From: Roseomonas sp.
GTDB taxonomy: Bacteria > Pseudomonadota > Alphaproteobacteria > Acetobacterales > Acetobacteraceae
Assembly: GCA_020249145.1 (NCBI GenBank)
Contig: JADCGF010000005.1
Location: forward strand, 124,001-188,000
Length of the DNA stretch: 64,000 nt
Reading direction: 5' to 3'
This document shows, piece after piece, positions 8,683 through 17,748 of this stretch. The notes under the pieces are model-generated. The model saw only the letters and a program-made list of their open reading frames with translations, made no database searches and was not told where the DNA came from. Numbering within the stretch: the first letter of the stretch is position 1; every line of letters starts with the position of its first letter. A program made the translations under genes and the position numbers.

Positions 8683-9914
8683 ATGATGCAAGCATTGCCA
8701 CCAAGGGCTTGGCGCGTTCCGCCGGCGCATTGGTGGGGCTCCGCGTAGTTGACCTCACGCGCGTTTTGGGTGGGCCTTATTGCACCATGGTGCTGTCCGA
8801 TCATGGCGCCGAGGTGATCAAGCTGGAACCCCCGCAGGGTGATGAGGTGCGTGATTGGGGCCCGCCCTTCGATAGCGCGGGCGATGCTTCCTATTTCGTT
8901 GGCGTCAATCGCAATAAACGAAGCGTTGGGCTGGATTTATCCAAACTCGCCGGCAAGGAAGTGGTGCTGCGCCTGTTGGAAGGTGCCGATGTGCTGGTGG
9001 AAAACTTCAAGCCTGGCTCCATGGAAAAATGGGGGCTGGGGTATGAACAGGTACTCTCAAAACGCTTCCCGCGCCTGATCCATTGCCGCGTATCCGGCTT
9101 TGGTGGTGAAGGGCCGCTTGGCGGCTTCCCAGGTTATGATGCCGTGTTGCAAGCCATGGTGGGGCTGATGTCCATCAATGGTACGGAGACTTCCGGTCCA
9201 ACGCGGCTCGGCACGCCGATTGTGGATATTGCGACGGGGTTGTTTTCCACCATCGCCATTCTGATGGCGCTGCATGAGCGTGAAAAATCCGGCCAAGGGC
9301 AATATTGCGACATGACGCTGCATGATTGCGGCATGGCGCTGCTGCACCCCCATGCGGCGAATTACTTCCTGTCCGATAAGCGTCCCAAGGCCACGGGTAA
9401 TCCTCATCCGAATCTGGTGCCTTATTCCAAATTCAAGACGAAAACCTGCGAAATTTTCATCGCTGCCGGCAATGACCCAGCCTTCCGGAAATTCTGCGAA
9501 TTTCTGGGCATCCCTGATGTCGCAAAGGATGAACGCTTCGCCACCAATGGCGCGCGCGTGATCAATCGAGATGCGCTGACGGAAATTCTGGAAAAGCGTT
9601 TTTCCAGCGAAGATGGGCATGATTTGACGCGGCGCATGTTGGCGGTTGGCCTGCCCGCCGGGCCGGTGCTGCATGTGGATGAAGCCATGGCGGCGGACCA
9701 TACCGCCTTTCGAGATATGGTGGCGGATATCGGCGATTTCCGCGCGCTGAATACGCCAATCAAGCTTTCCCGCACGCCGGGTGGCGCACGCACGCGCCCG
9801 CCGCGCTTCAACCAGCATGGGCGCGAAGTGCTGCTGGCGCGGGGCTTTAGCGAGGCGGAGATTGCCACGCTGGAAGCCGATGGCGTGATTGTGGGGGCGC
9901 GGCGGAAGGCGTAA
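8679..9914 (+). CDS. family III CoA-transferase (CaiB/BaiF)
   Basis: 411-residue CaiB/BaiF enzyme, a class that transfers CoA between acids through an aspartyl-CoA intermediate. The N-terminus is diagnostic: GLRVVDLTRVLGGPYCTMVLSD, then GAEVIKLEPPQGDEVRDWGPP and NRNKRSVGLDL. The expected catalytic Asp lies in the region FPGYDAVLQAMVGLMS (about residues 150-165). It shares an ATGA overlap with the family I beta gene, so family I and family III CoA-transferases are made together here. The paralogue at 15.6 kb is clearly distinct in sequence. Confidence 0.92.
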   Translation: MNDASIATKGLARSAGALVGLRVVDLTRVLGGPYCTMVLSDHGAEVIKLEPPQGDEVRDWGPPFDSAGDASYFVGVNRNKRSVGLDLSKLAGKEVVLRLLEGADVLVENFKPGSMEKWGLGYEQVLSKRFPRLIHCRVSGFGGEGPLGGFPGYDAVLQAMVGLMSINGTETSGPTRLGTPIVDIATGLFSTIAILMALHEREKSGQGQYCDMTLHDCGMALLHPHAANYFLSDKRPKATGNPHPNLVPYSKFKTKTCEIFIAAGNDPAFRKFCEFLGIPDVAKDERFATNGARVINRDALTEILEKRFSSEDGHDLTRRMLAVGLPAGPVLHVDEAMAADHTAFRDMVADIGDFRALNTPIKLSRTPGGARTRPPRFNQHGREVLLARGFSEAEIATLEADGVIVGARRKA

Positions 9915-9917
9915 AGA

Positions 9918-10778
9918 TCAGGCGGCGGCCGCGATTGTTGGCCCCTGCCCCGCCACCGTCGTGCGCACCATATGCCGCCGTTCTGTCGTGCTCGCGAAAG
10001 GTGTCGCGCGGTGCAGCACGGCGCGGTTGTCCCAAATCAGCAAATCACCCGGCGTCCAGCGATGGCTATAGATGAAGCGGTCTTCGGTGGCATGCGCCAT
10101 CAGCCGATCAATCAGCACGCGGCTTTCGGCTTCCCCCATGCCGTCAATGCTGCGCGCATGGGCCCCCAAGTATAGCGCGGGACCATAAGGGTTTTCTTCC
10201 AGCACCACGGCTTGGCGCACTGCGGGATGCTGGGTCTTTTCCGCATCGCTCACCAAGGCAGGATCAACGCGCGAGCGTGACCAGCCGAAATCATGCAGCG
10301 CCACCATACCGCGCAGCCTGGCCTGTTCCGCCGCATCAAGGGCTGAGAAGGCGCCGCGCATGAAGGCGAATTCCGTATTGCCGCCTGCGCTTGGAATCTG
10401 CCGCGCGGAGAGCAGCGAGGCCCGCGCCGGGATGGGCTTGAAGGAGGAATCATGATGCCACAGCCGATTGGCCTTGTTGTTCAGCACCTGCTTGTCGCTC
10501 GGTGCGACAATCTCGCCCTCGGGGCCGATATTGCTCAGCACAATCACGGCACTGCCAGCGCCAAGCGCGCCGGGGCGGGTCATTTCCAATGCGCCGAAAC
10601 CCTGGCTGAAGGCGATTTGCGCCGCATCATCCAGGCGCTGGCTGGGCAGGACCAAAACCGCGTAGCGGTCCAGCGCATCACGCAGCGCCGCCATGATGGG
10701 CGCTGGCACTTCGTGCGCGGCGTCTATGCCTTCAATACGCGCGGCAAAAAGCGGTTGCAGGGGGGTGATGTTGAGCAT
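9918..10778 (-). CDS. TauD/TfdA-family Fe(II)/2-oxoglutarate dioxygenase
   Basis: Predicted 2-oxoglutarate-dependent oxygenase of 286 residues. The iron-binding triad is visible as WHHDSSF (HxD) at about residues 107-113 and the distal His in VLHRATPF near residue 255. The 2-oxoglutarate-binding Arg lies in RRHMVRTTV about 15 residues later. NRLWHHDSSFKP matches TfdA/TauD proteins. The substrate (sulfonate, aryloxyacid or other) is not determinable. The gene is convergent with the CoA-transferase trio (3 bp apart). Confidence 0.9.
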   Translation of the reverse strand: MLNITPLQPLFAARIEGIDAAHEVPAPIMAALRDALDRYAVLVLPSQRLDDAAQIAFSQGFGALEMTRPGALGAGSAVIVLSNIGPEGEIVAPSDKQVLNNKANRLWHHDSSFKPIPARASLLSARQIPSAGGNTEFAFMRGAFSALDAAEQARLRGMVALHDFGWSRSRVDPALVSDAEKTQHPAVRQAVVLEENPYGPALYLGAHARSIDGMGEAESRVLIDRLMAHATEDRFIYSHRWTPGDLLIWDNRAVLHRATPFASTTERRHMVRTTVAGQGPTIAAAA

Positions 10779-10820
10779 GGCCGGTGCCTCCAGCGGGAAG
10801 GCTAGGCCGGAAGAACCCCC

Positions 10821-12491
10821 TCAGAAAAGCCCCTCAATCCGCCCTTCCGCATCCAGGCCGATCGTCTCCGCCGCCGGGCGGCGTGGCAGGCCAGGCATGG
10901 TCATGATGTCCCCGCAAACCGCCACAATGAAGCCAGCGCCGGCGGAAAGCCGCACTTCGCGCACCGGCAGCACATGATCCACCGGCGCGCCGAGCTTGGT
11001 CGGGTCCGCGCTAAAGGAATATTGCGTCTTGGCGATGCAAACCGGCAGCTGGCCGAAGCCGAGTTCCTCAAACCGCGAGAGGCGCTTCGCGACATCAGCC
11101 GGCAGCGCAATATCGCGGGCACGGTAGATCTGCTGCGCAATGGTGCGGATTTTATCGGCCAAGGGCATGGCATCCGGGTACAGCGGCGCGAAGCGTGCGG
11201 ATTTCGCCGCAATATGCGCTTGCACGGCGCGCGCCAAATCCTTGGCACCCTTCGCGCCATCACCCCAATGGGTGCAGAGGATGGCTTCCGCCCCCGCCGC
11301 CTGAATGGCCGCTTGCACCGCGGCGATTTCAGCATCGGTGTCTGAGGTAAAGCGGTTTAGCGCCACCACCACCGGCAGGCAGAACTTACCCATATTCTCG
11401 ACATGGCGGGCGAGGTTCGAAATGCCGCGCGTCACCGCCGCCACATCTTCCCGCCCAAGGTCAGCCTTCGCGACCCCGCCATGCATCTTCAGCGCGCGCA
11501 CAGTGGCGACAATCACGCAAACGGAAGGATTCAACCCGGCCAGACGGCATTTGATGTCGAGGAATTTCTCAGCGCCCAGATCGGCGCCGAAACCCGCTTC
11601 CGTCACCACCACATCAGCCAATTTCAGCCCAAGCCGCGTTGCCATGACGCTATTGCAGCCATGGGCGATATTGGCGAAGGGACCGCCATGCACCAGCGCC
11701 GGGGAGCCTTCAATCGTCTGCACCAGGTTGGGCGCGAAGGCATCACGCAGCAGCGCCGCCATGGAACCATCCGCCTTCACATCCGCCGCCGTAATCTGCT
11801 TTCCATCGCGCGTCTGCCCCACCACCATGCGGCCCAAACGCTCCTGCAAATCCGGCAAATCGCGCGCCAGGCAAAACACCGCCATGACTTCGGAAGCGAC
11901 CGTGATGTCAAACCCATCTTCCCGCGGGAAGCCATTGGCGACACCGCCAAGCGAGGAATTGATCGCGCGCAAGGCACGGTCATTCATGTCAATCGCGCGG
12001 CGCCAGGAAATGCGGCGCGCATCCAGGCCAAGTTCATTGCCCCAATAGATGTGATTATCGAGCATGGCCGCCAGCAAATTATTGGCGCTGGTAATCGCGT
12101 GGAAATCGCCGGTGAAATGCAAATTGATGTCTTCCATCGGCAGCACCTGCGCATAGCCACCACCCGTCGCCCCACCCTTCACGCCAAAACAGGGGCCTAG
12201 CGAGGGTTCGCGCAGGCAGATCATGGTACGCGTGCCGAGCGCATTCAAAGCATCGCCCAGCCCAACCGTGGTGGTGGTTTTGCCCTCACCGGCAGGCGTC
12301 GGGTTGATGCCAGTCACCAACACTAAGGCACCATCCGGCTTGTCCGCCTGGGCGCGGATGAAATCCAGCCCGACCTTCGCCTTGTATTTGCCGTAGGGTT
12401 CCAGCGCATCGGCAGGAATGCCGGCCCGCGCGGCAATTTCCGCAATCGGCTTCAACGTCGCGGCGCGCGCGATATCAAGATCTGTGGCCAT
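10821..12491 (-). CDS. fhs: formate--tetrahydrofolate ligase
   Basis: ATP-dependent synthesis of 10-formyl-THF, feeding one-carbon metabolism. The 556-residue length is normal. The P-loop-like [19 protein letters not shown] (~residues 62-80) binds [27 protein letters not shown] and the [23 protein letters not shown] block are signatures of the family. The start at 12491 ([11 protein letters not shown]) has AGAGGAG 9 nt upstream; an in-frame start further upstream is rejected for lack of a ribosome-binding site. It is the last gene of a minus-strand run beginning at 15041. Confidence 0.97.
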   Translation of the reverse strand: MATDLDIARAATLKPIAEIAARAGIPADALEPYGKYKAKVGLDFIRAQADKPDGALVLVTGINPTPAGEGKTTTTVGLGDALNALGTRTMICLREPSLGPCFGVKGGATGGGYAQVLPMEDINLHFTGDFHAITSANNLLAAMLDNHIYWGNELGLDARRISWRRAIDMNDRALRAINSSLGGVANGFPREDGFDITVASEVMAVFCLARDLPDLQERLGRMVVGQTRDGKQITAADVKADGSMAALLRDAFAPNLVQTIEGSPALVHGGPFANIAHGCNSVMATRLGLKLADVVVTEAGFGADLGAEKFLDIKCRLAGLNPSVCVIVATVRALKMHGGVAKADLGREDVAAVTRGISNLARHVENMGKFCLPVVVALNRFTSDTDAEIAAVQAAIQAAGAEAILCTHWGDGAKGAKDLARAVQAHIAAKSARFAPLYPDAMPLADKIRTIAQQIYRARDIALPADVAKRLSRFEELGFGQLPVCIAKTQYSFSADPTKLGAPVDHVLPVREVRLSAGAGFIVAVCGDIMTMPGLPRRPAAETIGLDAEGRIEGLF

Positions 12492-12545
12492 CCCTGAAAC
12501 TCCTCTGGCGAGATACTCCCGCAACGCCATGGCGGCGCGGGGCTG

Positions 12546-13295
12546 TCAAGACCGTGGCGGGCGAAACCGATCCAGATAGGCAGCGCGATGGGCATAGGCG
12601 CCGATATGCGCCACCGGCATATCGGTCAGCGCCCAAATGCCATTGTCGGGCAATGCCAGCCAGCGCAGGCAAAAGGCGTAGTCTTCAGAAACAAAACCCT
12701 CATCCAGAGTCATTTCATCGAAAAACGCCCAGTATTCGCCCTCCGCGCCCAATTGGCGGAAGCTTTCCGATTTGCGGCGCGCGACGCTGCCACTCGCGAT
12801 CAGTTTTTCAAAAGCGGTCCGCGCAATCAGGATGCAGCCAAAGCCAATGCGGTTCACGCGAAGCAAGCCGTTGCGGATCACCGGGTCAGACGGATCAGGT
12901 TCGATATTGAAACGCCGCGACAACGCATTCAACCGCGCAAGATCGGGAAGCCCCTCAGGCGCTTCTCGCGCTGCTTCGGCAAAGCGCGTAATGTCAAAAT
13001 GCCGCAGCGGGCAGGCCAGGCCAATCACCTCATGCCCTGTGCGCAACAGCCGCGTGATGGCGCCCTTCGGCACGCCGATATCGGAATCGAGAAACAGCAA
13101 ATGCGTGAAATCGCCGCGCGCGAGAAACCTGCTGGTCAGGATATGGCGCGCGCGCGTCACATAGGCGCCATCATAATTGAACCATTCCGCCCCATGCCCG
13201 CCATCGCGCAATTCATTCACCATATGCACGATGGAAAGCGTGGTTTCCACCTGCATGGTGCTGGCGATGGTCGGCGTGGCGATGAAAACCTTCAT
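12546..13295 (-). CDS. GT-A-like glycosyltransferase family protein
   Basis: 249-residue cytosolic protein. The N-terminus MKVFIATPTIASTMQVETTLS and the block ARHILTSRFLARGDFTHLLFLDSDIG contain a nucleotide-sugar-binding fold start and a metal-binding DSD. A later IGFGCILIARTAFEKL segment and the pattern SEDYAFCLRW (acidic pair before a conserved Cys) fit small GT-A enzymes of this type. The acceptor is unknown. Its start overlaps the stop of the PhnW-like gene (ATGA), so the two are coupled. Confidence 0.7.
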   Translation of the reverse strand: MKVFIATPTIASTMQVETTLSIVHMVNELRDGGHGAEWFNYDGAYVTRARHILTSRFLARGDFTHLLFLDSDIGVPKGAITRLLRTGHEVIGLACPLRHFDITRFAEAAREAPEGLPDLARLNALSRRFNIEPDPSDPVIRNGLLRVNRIGFGCILIARTAFEKLIASGSVARRKSESFRQLGAEGEYWAFFDEMTLDEGFVSEDYAFCLRWLALPDNGIWALTDMPVAHIGAYAHRAAYLDRFRPPRS

Positions 13296-14398
13296 GCGGC
13301 GGCGGGCAAAGCTTCGGCCAGGGTTTCGCGGAAGATTGCCAACGCGCGCTGCATATCATCCGGCGTCAGCGCGCCAATCGCGCCAATGCGCAGGGTCGGT
13401 TCCGGCGTTGTCCAGAAATTGCTGATCAGCACGCCGCGCGCCTTCAAAGCGTCCACAAAGCGGGCAAAGTCAAAGCGCGGATCAGCGGGCTGATGCACCG
13501 TAACAATGATCGGCCCCTGTTCTTCCCGCGGCACATAGGGCTTGATGCCCATGGCGGCAAAACCATCATAAAGCGTATCCGCATTGGCGCGGTAGCGCGC
13601 ATGGCGCGCCTGCTGCCCGCCCTCGGCATCGAACAAATCTAGCGCCACATCAAAAGCGGCCAAAACCTGCACCGGCGGCGTAAAGCGGAAGGACCCGAAG
13701 CCCGAGCGTTCCGCATGGGTCAGCACATCGGCCAAATCCATGCACCAGGAACCTGCCTGCCCTGCCCCGGCCCTGATGACGTCAATCCGCGCCACAGCAA
13801 AAGCAATCCCCGGCATCCCTTCCAGGCATTTGCCTGACGTGAACATCAGCGCATCGCATTCGGGGTGCTCGGCCATGTTGATCGGCAGCGCGCCAAAGGC
13901 GGAAACCGCATCAACCAGCATGCGCCGGCCAGCTTGCCGCACCACGCGGCCAATACCCGGCACGTCATTCACAATGCCGCTGCCCGTTTCGCTGTAAACC
14001 AGCGCAACATGCCCAATGCTGGGATCAGCCGCCAGAACCGGGGCGATATCTTCGGCTCGCGCGCCGCGCGTATTGGGCAGGTCCAGCGTCACCACCTGGC
14101 GCCCCGCTTCGCGCGCCAGCCGCGCCATACGGTCCGCATAGGCGCCATTCATTGGAATCAGAATCTTCCCATCCGGTGGCACCAAGCTTCTGATGGCCGC
14201 TTCCATGATGAAATGGCCAGAACCTTGCAACGGCAGCGTCACATGCTCACCCGCAATGCCGCCCGCGATAGCGCGCACCCTTTCACGAATGCGCGCATAG
14301 GTGGGGCGAAAGCCGTGATCCCAGGGCGCGATATCCTGCGCCATGGCGGCTTGGGTTTCGGGGCGGGTCTGCACGGGACCGGGAATGAGCAGCATCAT
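13292..14398 (-). CDS. phnW: PLP-dependent aminotransferase class V, 2-aminoethylphosphonate--pyruvate transaminase-like
   Basis: 368-residue fold type I aminotransferase. The start LLIPGPVQTRPETQAAMAQD, the cofactor region LQGSGHFIMEAAIRSL, the PLP-binding Asp/Ser in MLVDAVSAFGALP (~180) and the Schiff-base Lys in FTSGKCLEGMPGIAFA (~205) are those of PhnW. The related serine/alanine--glyoxylate aminotransferases usually have a different KCLxxPPG context, so PhnW is preferred, but substrate specificity is inferred. No phosphonoacetaldehyde-processing gene is present in the window. It is coupled to the glycosyltransferase gene downstream. Confidence 0.75.
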   Translation of the reverse strand: MMLLIPGPVQTRPETQAAMAQDIAPWDHGFRPTYARIRERVRAIAGGIAGEHVTLPLQGSGHFIMEAAIRSLVPPDGKILIPMNGAYADRMARLAREAGRQVVTLDLPNTRGARAEDIAPVLAADPSIGHVALVYSETGSGIVNDVPGIGRVVRQAGRRMLVDAVSAFGALPINMAEHPECDALMFTSGKCLEGMPGIAFAVARIDVIRAGAGQAGSWCMDLADVLTHAERSGFGSFRFTPPVQVLAAFDVALDLFDAEGGQQARHARYRANADTLYDGFAAMGIKPYVPREEQGPIIVTVHQPADPRFDFARFVDALKARGVLISNFWTTPEPTLRIGAIGALTPDDMQRALAIFRETLAEALPAAA

Positions 14399-14420
14399 GC
14401 ACTAAGCCATGCCAGACCCA

Positions 14421-15041
14421 TCAGGCGATGAAAACCCCCGCAATTTCCCGCCGCAGCTTTTCGCGGATGGCGGCGGCGAAGGCTTCGTAATCCGGGCAAT
14501 GCATAACAAAGGCGCCGGGGCCGCCAATCACCTCGGCGGCGTAATGCGCCATCAGATCGGGTTCTTCGTTCAGCACGGCCAGCGCATTGATCGTGATCCC
14601 GGCCTCGACGCCGATATCGCGGATCGGCCCGGGCGGGCGGCCCTGGTTATGCGCGCCATCGCCCGAGACATCCAAAACCATCCGCCGCGACAGTTGTGGC
14701 CCTGAGGCAAAAAGGGCGAGGGCCGCCGCCATCCCCTCCCCCAAAGCGGTCGCGCCTGGCGGGACCAGCCGGGGGAGTGCCTCAATCGCCTCCGCCAGCG
14801 CGGCCACATCGGCAGGGCTCGCCAGAACCCGCCAGGGGATGGCGATTTCCTGCGCCCCCTGCCCGGACCAGAACAGCATCGCCACGGCTGAAGCCCCTGC
14901 CGGGCCGGCGAGCAACGCCGCGGCGATCTCCGCGTCCCGGAAGGCCGCCGCATAGCCGCCGATCATCAGGTCAAACTCCGCCCGATCAACGGAGGATGAG
15001 GCATCAACGGCCAAGACCAGGGCAAGATCAACACGCTGCAT
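14421..15041 (-). CDS. DUF1194 von Willebrand A domain protein
   Basis: 206-residue VWA-fold protein. The MIDAS metal site is visible as DASSSVD (residues ~14-20) with later Thr in GATALGEGM and Asp in VLDVSGDGAHN. The family's usual signal peptide is not seen: the protein begins MQRVDLALVLAVDASSS, so it may be cytosolic or the start may be further upstream. It heads the minus-strand run (VWA, PhnW, glycosyltransferase, Fhs); its function is unknown. The 91 bp to the divergent CBS gene should hold both promoters. Confidence 0.8.
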   Translation of the reverse strand: MQRVDLALVLAVDASSSVDRAEFDLMIGGYAAAFRDAEIAAALLAGPAGASAVAMLFWSGQGAQEIAIPWRVLASPADVAALAEAIEALPRLVPPGATALGEGMAAALALFASGPQLSRRMVLDVSGDGAHNQGRPPGPIRDIGVEAGITINALAVLNEEPDLMAHYAAEVIGGPGAFVMHCPDYEAFAAAIREKLRREIAGVFIA

Positions 15042-15132
15042 CCCGCCATTATGCCACAGTCAAACTTGCGCTGCGTCAAGAACCGCGCAGCGTCATTGCG
15101 GTTATGTTGCGCTTCGAAGACAGGAGGACGCC

Positions 15133-15555
15133 ATGCGAAACCGCAGCATGGGTGAAATGGTCCGCGACCAGAACCCGCTCACCATGGGGCCAGAGGCAAG
15201 CGTGCAGGAAGCCTGCGCGGCCATGCATCGCCGCCATGTGGGCGCCGTGCTGGTGACGGATCCGGCGGGGCTATTGCTTGGCATTTTCACCGGGCGGGAT
15301 GCGGTGCATTTCCTCTCCCACGGGAAGGACGCCACGGAAATCCGCCTGTCTGAAGCGATGACCCGCCACCCGGTCTGTCTGCCGCCCGAAGGCAATGCCA
15401 TGGATGCGCTGCATATGATGGCCGATGGCGGCTTCAGGCATTTGCCCGTGGTACGCAATGGCAAGGTGATCGGCATCGTCTCCCGCTATGATTTCCGCGC
15501 CAAGGAATATGGGCAGCTTGATAAGGAAACCGGGTTTTTTGAGTGCCTGAGATAG
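15133..15555 (+). CDS. CBS-domain pair protein
   Basis: 140-residue stand-alone tandem CBS protein. CBS1 runs about residues 8-65 (NPLTMGPEASVQEACAAM through GIFTGRDAVHFL) and CBS2 about 75-130 (MTRHPVCLPPEGNAMDALHMM through IGIVSRYDFRAKE). Each has the G-x-x-T/S-x-x-D type adenine nucleotide-binding turn (GIFTGRD, GIVSRYD). Such proteins sense AMP/ATP and act on a partner that is not identified here. AGGAGG lies just before the ATG. Confidence 0.93.
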   Translation: MRNRSMGEMVRDQNPLTMGPEASVQEACAAMHRRHVGAVLVTDPAGLLLGIFTGRDAVHFLSHGKDATEIRLSEAMTRHPVCLPPEGNAMDALHMMADGGFRHLPVVRNGKVIGIVSRYDFRAKEYGQLDKETGFFECLR

Positions 15556-15619
15556 GGTGAAGGCGCCCCCCTAGCCCTGCCTCCCCGCCCGACCTAATGT
15601 TTCGGGGACGGAGGAAGCC

Positions 15620-16837
15620 ATGCCCGAAAGCCCGATAGACACCAAACTCGCCACCGAAGCCGCGCTACCTCTGGCTGGCGTGCGCGTGCTGGACCTGACC
15701 CTCGCCCGCGCCGGCCCCACCTGCGTGCGCCATTTGGCCGATTGGGGTGCGGAGGTGATCCGCGTGGAACCGCCGGCCAATGGCGATGGCTTTGGCGGGG
15801 ATCGCGATGGCTATGATTTCCAGAATTTGCATCGCAACAAGCGGTCCATCGCGCTCAATCTGAAATCACCGGAAGGCAAGGCCGCGCTGATGAAGCTCGC
15901 CGCCAATGCCGATGTGCTGGTTGAGAATATGCGCGTGAAGGTGAAGCACCGCCTTGGCATTGCCTATGATGATCTGAAGGGCATCAACCCGCGCATGATC
16001 TATGCCTCCATTTCGGGGTTCGGGCAGACCGGGCCTTATGGGGAGCGCGCCGGGGTGGATCAGATCGCCCAGGGCATGGGCGGGATGATGACCATCACCG
16101 GCGAACCCGGGCGCGGGCCGATGCGCGCGGGCATTCCCTTTGTGGACCTCACCGCCGGCAATCTACTGGCACTCGCCGTCATGATGGCGCTGTTCCAGCG
16201 GGAGAAGACCGGCAAGGGCCGCTATGTGCATACCAGCCTTTTGGAAGCCATGGTGTTTATGCTGGATCTGCAAGCGGCGCGTTGGCTGATGGATGGCGAA
16301 ATCCCGGGCCAGGCCGGCAATGACCATCCGGTGAATATCCCGATGGGCGTTTTCCCGACTGCCGATAAGCCCATCAATATCGCGGCGTCTTCCGCCAAGA
16401 TGTGGGTGCAATTTGCCGAAGCCCTGGGCCGTAAGGATTGGCTGGAAGTTGAGGAATGGAAAACGCTGAAGGGCCGCAGCACGGACCGGGCGCGGTTGAA
16501 CCAAACCATCGGCGAAGTCACCAGCACCCAGCCCAGCGAATATTGGATTGATCTGCTGGAACGCATCGGCATTCCGTGTGGGCCGATCAATCGCGTGGAT
16601 CAGGTGTTTGAAGACCCGCAGGTGAAGCACCTTGCCATGGCGCTGCCCATGACCACACCAAAGCGTGGCCTGACGCATATTGTGGGCACCGCGATCAATA
16701 TGCAGGGGATTGAAAGCAGCGTGCGGCGCATCCCGCCCCGGCTTGGCGAACACTCCGCCGAAATCCTGCAACAGGCAGGCTATGGCGCCGCCGAGATTGA
16801 CCAATTGCGCGCCCTTGGCGTGCTCAGTGAAGGATAA
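15620..16837 (+). CDS. family III CoA-transferase (CaiB/BaiF)
   Basis: 405-residue second CaiB/BaiF enzyme. Landmarks are GVRVLDLTLARAGPTCVRHLADWGAEVIRVEPP and NLHRNKRSIALNLKSPEGKAAL, with the region around the catalytic Asp at GERAGVDQIAQGMGGMM (Asp in GVDQ). The YHTSLLEAMVFMLD-like segment and C-terminal RRIPPRLGEHSAEIL are typical. The enoyl-CoA hydratase gene begins 5 bp after its stop, suggesting a two-gene acyl-CoA catabolic operon. The substrate is unknown. Confidence 0.93.
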   Translation: MPESPIDTKLATEAALPLAGVRVLDLTLARAGPTCVRHLADWGAEVIRVEPPANGDGFGGDRDGYDFQNLHRNKRSIALNLKSPEGKAALMKLAANADVLVENMRVKVKHRLGIAYDDLKGINPRMIYASISGFGQTGPYGERAGVDQIAQGMGGMMTITGEPGRGPMRAGIPFVDLTAGNLLALAVMMALFQREKTGKGRYVHTSLLEAMVFMLDLQAARWLMDGEIPGQAGNDHPVNIPMGVFPTADKPINIAASSAKMWVQFAEALGRKDWLEVEEWKTLKGRSTDRARLNQTIGEVTSTQPSEYWIDLLERIGIPCGPINRVDQVFEDPQVKHLAMALPMTTPKRGLTHIVGTAINMQGIESSVRRIPPRLGEHSAEILQQAGYGAAEIDQLRALGVLSEG

Positions 16838-16842
16838 GTCAG

Positions 16843-17637
16843 ATGGAATTCGCGGAAGGCAAGATTCTTGCCGACATCAAGGACGGCGTTGGGCGCATCA
16901 CTTTCAACCAGCCGGAAAAGCGCAATGCCATGTCGGTCGCGATGTGGGACGGCATGGGCCAGGCCTTGGATGAGTTTGAAAAAGACGCCTCGGTCCGCTG
17001 CGTGGTGCTGACCGGCGCAGGCGACAAGGCTTTCGTTTCCGGTGCTGATATCAGCCAATTCGACAAGATGCGCTCAGATGCCGATGCGCAAAAGGAATAT
17101 GGCCGCTTGACCGCCGGCGGGCGGCTCAAGCTCGCCAGCTATGCCAAGCCGGTGATCGCGGAAATCCGCGGCTTTTGCATGGGCGGCGGGCTTGGCATTG
17201 CCATGTCCTGCGATATCCGCATGGCCGCAGAAGGCAGCCAATTCGGCATTCCGGCGGCGAAGCTTGGCATCGCCTATGGCTTTGACATGGTGAAGCATTT
17301 GGTTTCCCTGGTGGGCCCGGCACATGCCCATATGATCCTCATGACCGGGGAACGCTTTGATGCGAAGGAGGCAGAGCGCGTTGGCCTGATCAATAAGGTG
17401 GTCCCGGCAGAACAATTGGCGGCGGAAGTCGCCAAGCTGACCGGGACGCTGGCGCAGAATGCGCCGCTGTCCCTTTACGCCAATAAGCGCACCGTCCAGG
17501 CGGTATTGCAGGACCGGACGGAGCGCGACATCGCCGCCATCAATGCAGCCATGAACGCCTGTTTTGATAGCGCCGATTACAAGGAAGGCCGTAAGGCCTT
17601 CATGGAAAAGCGTAAACCGGCCTTTCAGGGGCGGTGA
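16843..17637 (+). CDS. enoyl-CoA hydratase/isomerase
   Basis: 264-residue crotonase-fold protein acting on an enoyl-CoA or related thioester. The first oxyanion-hole segment is TGAGDKAFVSGADISQF (~residues 52-68) and the second is GFCMGGGLGIAMSCDIRMA (~residues 107-125). At the usual catalytic Glu position after the second loop the sequence is AAKLGIAYGFDM rather than the classic E-x-x-x-G-x-x-P, so it may not be a simple hydratase. It is co-transcribed with the CoA-transferase gene just upstream. Confidence 0.9.
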   Translation: MEFAEGKILADIKDGVGRITFNQPEKRNAMSVAMWDGMGQALDEFEKDASVRCVVLTGAGDKAFVSGADISQFDKMRSDADAQKEYGRLTAGGRLKLASYAKPVIAEIRGFCMGGGLGIAMSCDIRMAAEGSQFGIPAAKLGIAYGFDMVKHLVSLVGPAHAHMILMTGERFDAKEAERVGLINKVVPAEQLAAEVAKLTGTLAQNAPLSLYANKRTVQAVLQDRTERDIAAINAAMNACFDSADYKEGRKAFMEKRKPAFQGR

Positions 17638-17748
17638 AGCTTTGGGCTTGCGGCAAGTTTAACCAAAGGTAAGTTGCGCCCGGTAGCCAAAAGGTTATGT
17701 AACGGGCTTCGGTAACCTACAACCTTCTCAGGACGCCTTCAGCCCGCC

